DNA of 64,000 nt from Sarcocystis neurona (lineage: Eukaryota > Apicomplexa > Conoidasida > Eucoccidiorida > Sarcocystidae), in assembly GCA_000727475.1 (NCBI GenBank), contig KL647313.1:236261-300260 (forward strand), in the 5' to 3' direction. Below are positions 37,211-49,200 of this stretch, in pieces. The first letter of the stretch is position 1, and each line of letters begins with the position of its first letter. Below the pieces are notes generated by a model. That model was not told the origin of the DNA, did not search any database, and saw nothing but the letters and a program-made list of their open reading frames with translations. The position numbers were made by a program, and so were the translations under genes.

Positions 37211-40200
37211 CTGAAAAGTAGAAAAAGCACACACATATCAACAATCAAACGAGTACATACACACAAATATTGCGAACTTTCTACTTATCAATATATCTAC
37301 ATGTAAATATATCCTTAGCCTATGCAAGTATCATACATACATACACATATATGTAATGGATGTTGGTATACACACACGCACACACACACACACACATATA
37401 CAGACACATCAGTTTCTCTCTATGATAATATATACATGTAAATATATATACTGCTTCTTCATATGTATCAAATACATATTCCCCTTATGGATATATATAC
37501 ATATATATACACATATGCGTATGAACATGTATATATTGTATGCAGAGCCAGACGGATGGACGGGGAGGCAGCGGAAGTAGAAACTGAGAAGAAGATGAAG
37601 AAAGGAAAATCGACAAAAGCAGAGAGACAAACATACACACGTAGGTGTGAAGATATAATCGTCTGCCTGCTTTTCGCTGATCTCTGAAGCGGGTCTCGGC
37701 AACAAAACACAGCGGCACGTGTTCCTGGCGACCTGCGACCGAAGAATTGCCATTTCAAAAAATTTCTTCCATTCTCCCACACGTAGATCTACCCACGCAC
37801 ATGCACACAAAACGACGACTCTCCTCCTTGTGTCTCTGCACGCCAGCGTCCTTGACTTCCGTTTCTTTACAGCTACGCAGATGTCTGCGTTCTCTGGGTG
37901 AGTAGATTTGTTACGCGTGTGTACGTTGATATACGCAGAAACATCTATCTATCTCTCTTTTTATATGCAACCACGCGTACATACAAATATACACACTTGT
38001 ACTCTTCGAATCTCCCTCTCTCTCCCTACATATATATAAATTTATAATGTATACATACATACATATATGTACGTATACAGACATCGACATGCATACACAT
38101 ACATACATATACATACATACATATGAATACATACATACACACATCCATAGATACATACATAGATACATACATGGATACATACATGGATACATACATAGAT
38201 ACATATATACATAGATACATACATACGTAGATACATACATACATAGATACATACACATATAGATATACACAAACATCCACATGTCCATACATATATATAT
38301 ATATACACTTGCGTGTGTATTTTACAGTCCTGTAAGTATACAAATCCACGCAGTTGTATACATCTACGTACCTATCTATTTATATGCATCTCTATATATC
38401 TACATACACACGTATGTACGCTTGTACATATATACGTGCAGGTGGAACTCCCATGTGTGTAGATGTGTTTGTAAAGAGAAATGTGTCGGTAAACGTTCAA
38501 TGCGATAGGTGGAGAAGGAGAAGAAACTCCGCAGGAAACGAAGTCAAGTGGCCTCCTGAATGTGCGCAGATGAACAACTTCGTAGATAAACAAAAACTTT
38601 ACCACACACACAAGAGTCTGTATTTACTCTCCTCCCGTCAAAAGACGTAAATCTGATCACGTCTACACACCCCCAAGAGCTCCCCTTCAAATGTATATAT
38701 ATGCGTATTCATATTTATGTACATGTTTACGCATATATTCATATACATATATATGTCTTGTGACCCCATTCTCAGTCTCTACACGTCTCGATCTGAATTT
38801 ATGTGCACTGGCATTTCTTCTCCACTCGTAGTTCATCAAGCGCGCGTAACAGCAGAAACATGCATGCGAGAGGTGACTAACGTCGCCATATTGCAGCACA
38901 CATATTTATACATAGATTGAATCGTCTCTGCGTCGTTCTTCATATGCATCTAATTATACATATACATATATCCTACGTGGAAGGAGACTTGTGTACGCAC
39001 TAATCTATACACGTCTACGTATATACACACACATATATATTTATAGGGAAGTTCACGTGTAACCTTCAGTATGGAGGTCATAGAAACACGCACACACACA
39101 TATGTGTATACGTGTATGTACGTTTCTGTCCCTTTCTTTGCTTTCATGCTGTTCTCTCATCCGTTGTGTCTCTCCATCTCTCTTCACAAACACATCTACA
39201 CCCATGGGAGTTCCACATGCACTTACACATATATATATATATAACATATGTATATAATATATATATAACATATGTATATAATATATATATAACATATATA
39301 TATAATATATATATATTCTTCCCCTTTCGCTCTGCCTCTCTTGCTCTCTCTCTTTGAGGTTCTCTCCTTCTCTTTCTCTTTGAGGTTCTCTCCTTCTCTT
39401 TCTCGACAGACGTGCGGAGAGACAGTACATCATTTCCTCGCGGTTTCCGCCACCCCCACGTCCGTGAAGAAATGCCTCTTCTCCCCGTCGTATACACCCA
39501 CCTACTCCTCTCTCCCTATACGTCGCTCCCTCTCTGCCTCTGTCTCTCTGCGTCTCCTTCTCATATACGTATAGAGGGAAGATGCTAGACAGGAAGAACA
39601 AACGAGCAAACAGGGCGCACAGCAGCAGCAAGAAATCTCCTGCTGCGTCTTCTCAGCGAGCGTTGTGGGAGTGGACGAACGTGTTTCTCGGGCAGCAGCC
39701 TACGGAAGTCAAGCAGCAGCAACAGCCGCACCAGGCGACGCAGCAGTCGGCAGGGAAACAACTCCGCATCCCCTCACAATCTTGTTGCAGACACGAAAGC
39801 TACGGACCCCTGCTGCTGCTGCTCCTGCTGCTGCCGCTCCTGCTGCTCCTGCTACTCCTGCTTCTGCTGCTCCTGCTGCTGCCGCTCCTGCTGCTCCTGC
39901 TACTCCTGCTTCTGCTGCTCCTGCTGCTGCCGCTCCTGCTGCTCCTGCTACTCCTGCTTCTGCTGCTGCTGCAGTCGCAGACGTACATCTCGAAAAAAGC
40001 GGTCGACAGACGCACGTCCACAGAAATTCTACCCCTGCCTATATCTCTCTTTCCTTCGCTTGACTCGTGTATATGTACGCACTTATGTCCACCACCCATA
40101 CATATACATACATATATACACACGCATTTATACGCAGAAGTCTCTCTCTCCCTCTCTACATATATATATATATATACATATATGCTGAATATTCGAACAG

Positions 40201-43200
40201 ACACACATTACTATATATATATATTACAGATGCAGGTAAGTACACTCTAGCAATACATATATATATATATTACATACGCAGATAAGTATACAGTAGCAAT
40301 ATACATATATATATATATGTAGATATAGGTGTTATCTGGTCAGATAGCTAGACAGTAGAATCTATGGAACACACGTATATATCTATATAACCAGACGTTG
40401 ATACATATATATACATATATATATATACAGATACATATGTATATATATAAAACATACTTAGATAGATGCATGTAGAGAGAGTGAGGTAGCGAGGCATTAG
40501 TTGGCTATTGGAAATGAAGGGACAGAGATGTCCTGCACGTCGGAGGGAGAGGGTAGAGAGAAGGGGAATTTCATGGAAATACCTCAAAAGGAGCGGGAAG
40601 GCCTTGAACACCCGCCTCGGGTCGCCTTGCATGCGCTTTTTTTCTTGCTGCTGTTTCTTCTTCTTCTCCCTTTGCTGCTGTTTCTCTTTTGACGGGGGCT
40701 TCTTCTTCCTCTGCAGCTGCTTCTGTTCTTCTTCTTGCTGCTGCTGCTGGGCGTGCCGCGACATGTCGCCGTCCGCCGCTCTCTTCTACTGCTGCTGTCG
40801 CCAGTTCTCGTGAGAAGTTGCTGTTGTGTGGCAGATGAATCGCACTCTCGCTCTTCTCCCGTTGCTTCTTCTCCTCCCCCTCTGCCAGGCCCACAAACTG
40901 CTGCTTCTCCTCCCGCTGCTGTTGCAACACGTCAATCATCTGCTGCTCTTGCTGCTGCTGCACGTCAACCATCTGCTGCTGCTGTGCTTGCGTGTCCAGC
41001 ATTTGCTGCTGCTGCTGCTGCTTCTCTTCGATTTCTGCTGCTTGTCCAGGTACGAGTGGAACTGTCAAAGCATCGCATGACAACCACGGTCCACCTTCTT
41101 CTTGTCTTCCCTCTTCTTCCTGAACATCGTCTTCTTCCCCTATTATCATTTTCTCCTTTTGTTCACCCTGTTCTACAGGACTCTCTCCTTCTCGTCTGTC
41201 CATCTCGCCGCCGTCTTCTTCGTCCTCCGTTAAGTTGTCCGCTTCGTTTCTGGCTGCCCCCGCATCCCCTCTTTCCTGAGCTGCTGCTGCACTGCCGTCT
41301 CGTCTCACTGCTGCTACTGCTTCTTTCTCTTGATTCTCAGAAGTTTTTTCCTTCTCTGCCGCTTCCCCCTCTCCCGCTTTCTGCGAGCCGTCCTCCTGGC
41401 TCCATCCCCTCTGACGGCTTCGCAACTTCCCTGCTGCTCCGTGGACGCCCCGCCCCCTGCGGCCCTCTCCCCCCTCCCCGCTGCAGCTGCGAGCCCTCGC
41501 TCCTGGAACTGTCGCTCCAGCAGCTGCGTCTGCTGCTGTTGCTCTCGCTTCGTCTGCCGGCATTTCTCCTGCTGCTGCTGCTGCTCGCGATGTGGCGGCC
41601 GCAGCAACAGCAAGTCCACTGCATGCGCTTCCTTCTTGCGCCCGCCTTAGAGGACTGGTCGACACATATTCTTCTTCTTTCGTAATGTCGCTATTTGAAC
41701 CACCAGCATTTGTTGAGAGAGAAAATAGCCCCCCCACCACCGGCACGTCCTTTTGGGCGCTGTTGCTGCCGTCCGCTGCCGTCCGGGCGTGGTGCCGGCG
41801 TGGCGGCTGCGGTGTACGTACAGCCGGTTGCGCGGTCGCAGCAGCTCCGCACGACGCGTCCGCAGACGCAGGCAGCTCGGGCGAGCAGTCACCTGCAGAG
41901 GGGGACGATCGTGCAGCAGCACTGGCAGCAGCGGGTGTACGTACACCCGATACACACACACGCACTCCTAAAGATGCTGCTGCAGCGTCTGCGTCAGGTA
42001 CTGCGCGTCGCGGGACAACGGCGGAAGAAGGTGCGGAAGCCCGACGCGGTGTACAGACACCGGAAGAGTCCGTCGCTGCACCGGCGGGCGCCGAGCTGCG
42101 CGTCGCTCTGCTCGCGCCGAGCGACGTGGGGGTTGCTCCTTGCGGTGTACGTACACCCGAAAAAGAAAAGGCGGCAGAAGGAAGAGCTGCAGGAGGCAGC
42201 CTTCTGGCAGCCGTCCCTTCCCAGTCCTCGCTCTCTTCTTCCTCTTCTTCTGCAGCACTCGTGTCGGCCCTTTTCTCTTCCTCTTTTTCTTCTTCTCCGT
42301 GTTCCTCCCAAGGAACAGCCGGACCGTTACAGCTAAAACTCACCAGCGGGGTAGTCTGTACGAAGCTCCACTGCTCTACAAAACTTTGGCTAGCTGCTGG
42401 TGTATACACCGGTGATGTCCCCTTGGGACGGGCCCCAGCCTTATTCTCTGTGAACGTCTGCTGCTCGTCGTCTCCCCCGCCCTGTGGCATCGATCTGCCG
42501 TGGGAGAAGATTGACTGTCTCACGTTCTCTTGCTGCTGCAGCTCGGCCGGCAGCTGCTGCTGTGTCAGGTGTTCCTGCGACTGCTGCCCTTGATTCCGAT
42601 GCAACTGCTCCTTGCCTCTTTCTGGTTTTTCCTTCCGCTGCTGCTGCACGTCCTGCATCAACGATGTCTTCCTTTCCCTTTCTTCTTCTTCTTCCTCTTC
42701 TCTGACGTTCTTCTTTTCTGTCTTGATAAGGAGGGACAGTTGCGGCCGCTCGCTCTGTTGTTGCTTGCATTCTTCTTCCTGTTTCTGGGGGAAATCATGC
42801 GTCAGCCGGTGGTGCTGCAGTGCTGCTTCCCACACCTCTTGGTGGTGCTGCTGCTGCCGCTGCAGCGCAGCTGACACCGCCCGCTGGTCTTCCTCGTCTT
42901 CGTCCTGCTGCTGCGGCACCACAACCCCTGTCCTCGCCCTGCCGCTGCTCCTGCTGTCGTTGCTGCTGCTGCCGTTGCTGTTGCTGCCGTTGCTCCTGCT
43001 ACCGTTGCTGTTCCTGTTGCCGCTGCTGGTGCAGCTACTGCTGGCGCAGCTACTGCTGGTGCTGGTGCTGCTGGTGCTGCTGGTGCTGCTGGTGCTGCTG
43101 GTGCTGCTGGTGCTGGTGCTGCTGGCGCTGGTGCTGCTGGTGCCGGTGCTGCTGGTGGCGGTGCTGCTGCTGCTGGTGCTGCTGCTGCTGGTGCTGCTGT

Positions 43201-46200
43201 TGCAGGTGGCGCAGCCGCTGCGGTCGCTTCTGGCAGCAGCAGGCGGTGGCCGACTGGCTCCGAGCAACGCAGCAGCAGAGTACGTGGGGTAGGAAGGAGG
43301 AGCGAGCCGTACACGAGAGAGGGAGGCAGCGCAGTTGGATGCAGCAGCCGCATACTGCCGCATGTAAAAGTTGACCCCCTGCGTTATCGACTCCATGGTG
43401 AAAGAGTAGTTGTTGATATATTTCCCCGCAAAAAAAATTCTAGCAAGCAGTGGCAGTGGCACAGAAAAATGAAAAGAGACGCATCGCGCAGCCTCAGCAG
43501 CAGCCGCCGCCTGGCACACATGGCCACACTCCGCAGCAGCAGCAGCAGCAAATCGCAGCAGCAGCACAGAACAAGTCACAGCAGTCCCCGCACCGCAGCA
43601 AACGACCGAGCGCACACAGACAGGGAGTGTCCACAAAAACACAGCAGCTTCAAGCAAACGGCGCGCCTGCAGCGGCAGCAGCAACGGCATGGCGACGGCG
43701 ACCGAGAGGCCCAACGACGTCGCCGCAGCAGCACCGAGAAGCAGCCGCAGCAGCAGCAGTGAGAAAAAGCAGCAGGAGCAGCAGTGAGAAGCAGGAGCAG
43801 CAGTGAAAAAAAGCAGCAGGAGCAGCAGTAGTGAGAAGCAGCAGCAGCAGTGAGAAGAAGCAGCAGCAGGAGCAGTGAGAAGAAGCAGCAGCAGCAGAAG
43901 TGAGACGCAGCTGCAGCAGCAGCAGGAGCGGCAGGTGAAGTGGCAACGAGGCAGCCGCAAGGAACGAGGCAGTGCAGCACCCACTTCGTGCAACGCAGAG
44001 ATGCACCACACACGCCGGTGTCTACGATTTTGCTGTGTCTGCATCTTCATTTACATACATTTACTCATATATTTGTCAGAGAAATATACGTAGTACAAGG
44101 ATACACCTATCAACGTAAATAAGCCACGCACACATATATATACGTGTATGGATACGTAGAGCTCACACATGCATGTAGGAATATACGCATACATATATAT
44201 TTATGTGCACCAGAGAATGTATATATCTGCATCTTCATCTCTCTATCAATCCTCTAGATACTTCCATATCTATCTATCTATATATATATATATATATGTC
44301 TCTGTCTCTCTGTCTCTCCCTATGTCTCTATATATGTATGCATATACGTATCTATCTATCTGCCTCCCTACGTCTATATATCTACATATATGTCGGAAGG
44401 TGAGAAGAGCGGCACTTCCTGCAGTTCGCAGATTTCCTCGCGGTGAGACAGCAACACAGAGAGAAAGAGAGAAGAACAGACACTTAAATAGAGAGAGACA
44501 CATATATATGCATGTATACTACGTAGAGAGAGACGCTTCCAAGGGGCCGCGCGGGGGAAGGCAGAATGTTTCGGGTCCATTCTCTTGCGAGTCTCTCATT
44601 TCCGCGTCCCTTCTCCTGGGCGGTGTTCCTCTCTGTGTTGTCTCTTTCTGCGGAAGCGAAGACGGCCCACGGGCACCTGGACTCCTCCTGTTCTGTCTCT
44701 CTGTCTCTGTCTATATATTTCTTCCTCTGTCTGTCAATCTCTGCAATTATCTGCCCGTCTCTCTCTCTCTGCCAATTTGTCTCCCCCTTCCCCCTTCTTC
44801 TCCGTCTCTCTATCTTCTCTCTGTACATATCTGTCTGTCTCCTTCATCGCGCCGTCTCCCTCTCTCTATGCGTATCTTCTCCGTCCGTGTCTCCCCCTCT
44901 CCCCTCTTCCTCTTTGGCGCCATCTCTCCGTCTCTCCGTCTCTGCCTGTGTGTCTGTGTGTCTCTATCTGTGTGTCTCTGTGTCTCCCTCTCTGTCTCTC
45001 TGTCTCCCTCTCTGTCTCTGTCTCCCCGTCTCCCCTCTTCTTCTTTGGCGCCATCTCCCTGTCTCTCTGTCTCTGTGTCTCCCCCTCTGCCTCTGTGTCT
45101 CTCTGTCTCCGTCTCCGTCTTCTATCTGTGTGTCTCTGTCTCCCTCTCTGCCTCTGTGTCTCCGTCTCTGTGCCTGTGTGTCTCTGTCTCCGTCTCTCTG
45201 TCTCTGTGTCTCCCCCTCTGCCTGTTTTGCCTTGGGCGTCGATCGCTAGGCGTGTTGAACATGCTGATATGTCGCTCTTCCGCATGCAGAGGGACGCAGC
45301 AGAAGAGAGCGAGCGCGGAAGCGTGCATGCGCAGAGAGAAAAGACACAGAGAGAGAGAGAGGAGAGAATTTTGTACCTCCGGATCCCGTGCGCCGTGCTG
45401 ACTAAATACGCCAAGTAGCCCAAGTTGTAGCTGACCATGTGGATCAGGCTCCGCGCGATATCCTCCTTGCTGCAGGAGAAAAAGACACCCAACCCCCGCA
45501 GTCTCTCAAATGCAGCAGCAGCAGCACCGTGCATGCCCTTCTTTCCATGGAGACACACAGACGCATGCACCACCCACATATCCTCCCCTTCTCTTGTCTC
45601 TCCCCCTTCCCTCTTCCTGCCTGCCAATCTCCCCTTCTTCTTCTTCTTCTTCTGCATCTCTTTTTTTATCTCTCGTCTTCAACCTCCCCGCTTCTCTCGC
45701 CCGCTATCTTTCTCTCTCTGTCCCTCCCTCTACACACATATATATATGCATATTATGTCGCTCTCTGTCTCGCAACACACAGACACATATATATAAATAT
45801 ATCTACATACCACTATCTATGTATGGACGTGTGTCTCTCTATGTTGTGCCACGCCCGTGTCTTCGTCTCCTTCCCCGCGAGGTGGGATAAGGGGCGGAGG
45901 AGCAGCATCGCCGACAGCAAAATTTCTTGGCAGAACGCAGGGGATTTCACGACGACTCTCCGTGTTTCTTGTCTCGTGTCTCCCTCTGTTGCGTACGTCT
46001 CCTTTTCCTGTCTCACTCTCTTTCTTGTCCTTTCTCTCTATCCACAGACACATGCTCACCCCGAGACACTTGCACAGCAGCAGAAGTTCACATCAAAACA
46101 ATACTCTCTCCTACATCCCCTCTCTCTCTATATACGTCTGTATACAGTTCTGCATGCACATACAAATATATATATGTATACATTCACACACACACACATA

Positions 46201-49200
46201 TATATATACACGCGTATGGGTAGACACTTCAACCTATAGTCACACACAGATGCATATATGTATATGTATACATTGACACACATATGTATGTATATATATA
46301 TACGTATGTGTATGTATCTACAGACATACATACACATAGGCGCATAGTGATATTGACCCATCCTCATATATATGTATATGACTTACATATATATACACAC
46401 GCATATATGTAATATGTATATATATATTATAGTGTGTATGTATGTATGTGTGTCTGTGTGCGGCGGGTGGAGCGCGTAGGCTCCTCGTGACTTCTCGAGG
46501 GGTCACTTCTGTTCGCACACGAGAAAATCTACTCCATATCCGTGGAAGTGAATGATATTCTAGAGCTTCTTCAACAGGAAAAGTAGACGGATTGGAAAGT
46601 GAAGAACACACAAGAGACCCACCCAAACACGTGTATATGGACACGTCCACATAGATACGTACAGACGTTCATGTGCGCGCGATGAAGCAGGGGAGCCTCG
46701 ACAACCACCTGGGGAGACCTCGACAATTCAAAACATATAAATAATGATATTTCTACAACTATACACATACAGATATACATGAGAGATATTCCAAAAGTGG
46801 ACACATGTATATACATATAAAGTTATATATAGGGGTATCGAAATTTGGACGAGTATATATACATATTTATGTACGAAAATGTCCGGAATTGGAGGAGCAG
46901 ATATAAACATATATATATATATATATGTATTTACATGTATATAAGTATTTATATGTGTGAAGTCATACCTGGGGATATCGAAAATTCTACAAGGATATAT
47001 ATACACATATATATATTTATATGTATATGTATGTATGTGTGGAGGTCTGTATGTATCTGTATGTGTTTGCATGTATGTGTATCTATGTGCAGATATACAT
47101 GTATATACATATATATGCATGAACCTATACATAGGAACATTGAAATTTCTACGAGTATATATATACAAGCATGCATGCACACATGTGCATATATACATAT
47201 ATATATGTATATATGTATATCTATGTGAGTATACATATATATATATTTATGTACGCATTTATTCGTAGGGCTATCGAAATTCATAAGAGTATATATATAT
47301 ATGTATAGTTATACATATGTGGATATCTATATATGTATATATCTCTCTCTACATATATCTATGTATATGTCTCTGGGTTGATGGGAGGCTGAAGTACCGG
47401 AGATTTTCGCGTTTGAGAGGGGAGTCTGAATTGGAGTGTGTGGTGTACAGACGCCCGAAGCTGCAGCAGCAGCAGCACCCCACACCGACGCGGACGGCAG
47501 CCACAGCAGCAACAGCAGCAGAGACTCTCTGGTGCAGCAGAGGCGCAACAACAAAGCAGAAGTTGAAAGCGGGCAAAACGAAGAAGTCGCAGCAGCGGTT
47601 GAGAGAAGCAGGGCGCGGAGAGCAGGAAGAGGCACGCAGGAAAGGGGAAGCAGCAGCAGCAGCAGCATATGCAAAGCAGCCCCGCGAGGAGAAGAGCGCA
47701 GAAGCAGCGGCAAAAAACTGCTTCTATAACTCCAGTTCTTTCTCTTCCTCTTTGTCACATATGCATGTACATATATATATATATATGTGTATAATATGTG
47801 CATATATATATATACGTATAAACACACACAGCCCGAGATAGGCCCGTCTTTATTCGAGGAGAGGCAGCCGGAAGAACTGGAGCAGCAGCAACACCAGCAG
47901 CAACACCTGCAGCAGCAAAAGAGAAGAAGGAGAAAAATTTCTGAGCAGCGTTTTTGCAACAACCCAGTTAAGGGGAGTTCAAATTGACGGGGTGATGTGC
48001 GCAGAAAGAGAGACAGACACAAGAGAGAGGGAGAGACGGAGACAGACACACACACACACACATACGTAGACACACAGGCACACAGATACATACACAGAGA
48101 GACAGAGGAAGAGACAGAGAGTCGAAGAGAAATCACAAAGACATGCATGTGGATTTACGTTCATAATTTGTCTCCATACTCTTATATTCTTCGACATTAT
48201 ATACATACACATATATATATATACATATATACATCTTGAAGAAGAAACGAGCACAGCAGCAAGATGCTGCAGCAGCAGCAGAAGTCAGTAACAGCAGCAG
48301 CGGGCAGTAACAGCAGCAGAAGTCAGTAACAGCAGCAGCGGGCAGTAACAGCAGCAGAAGTCAGTAACAGCAGCAGCGGGCAGTAACAGCAGCAGAAGTC
48401 AGTAACAGCAGCAGCGGGCAGTAACAGCAACAGCAGCAGCGGGACATATTTTTGCTCTGTGAGGAGCGCGAGGAGGGCGGCGGCCTTTCCCGTGTGTCTC
48501 TTCAGCTGCTCGGGAGGTCCCGTGCACACGCACAGCGAGGCAGAGGGAAGGAGACGGCGAGGAAAGGACGGAGAAGAAGAGGCCGAGGGAGACAGCAGCA
48601 GAGAGAAGTTCTTCTTCTACCTGCTGGCGAGAGTGTCGGCAGGGAGACAGCGTGAACCGGCAGCGTCTCCGAACAAGTCTCCGACGCGCAGATCCAAGAT
48701 GTCCGTCCCTGCGGAGACGGGGTGCACAGACACCGCACGCAAGCGAGAAAACAGCAGCCGTCTCTTTCTCGAGCGCGTACGGGGTGTACAGACACCGCAC
48801 GCAGGCGGGANNNNNNNNNNNNNNNNNNNNNNNNNNNNNNNNNNNNNNNNNNNNNNNNNNNNNNNNNNNNNNNNNNNNNNNNNNNNNNNNNNNNNNNNNN
48901 NNNNNNNNNNNNNNNNNNNNNNNNNNNNNNNNNNNNNNNNNNNNNNNNNNNNNNNNNNNNNNNNNNNNNNNNNNNNNNNNNNNNNNNNNNNNNNNNNNNN
49001 NNNNNNNNNNNNNNNNNNNNNNNNNNNNNNNNNNNNNNNNNNNNNNNNNNNNNNNNNNNNNNNNNNNNNNNNNNNNNNNNNNNNNNNNNNNNNNNNNNNN
49101 NNNNNNNNNNNNNNNNNNNNNNNNNNNNNNNNNNNNNNNNNNNNNNNNNNNNNNNNNNNNNNNNNNNNNNNNNNNNNNNNNNNNNNNNNNNNNNNNNNNN

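Noticed and set aside
39582..40250. 222-codon plus-strand frame with a poly-Leu core
   Set aside because: Driven by the 48-bp CTG minisatellite and flanking TA repeats; antisense to the PANK intron.
44169..45418. Plus-strand frames rich in Ser/Leu/Val/Cys
   Set aside because: Pure CTCTGTCTC repeat translation antisense to PANK introns.
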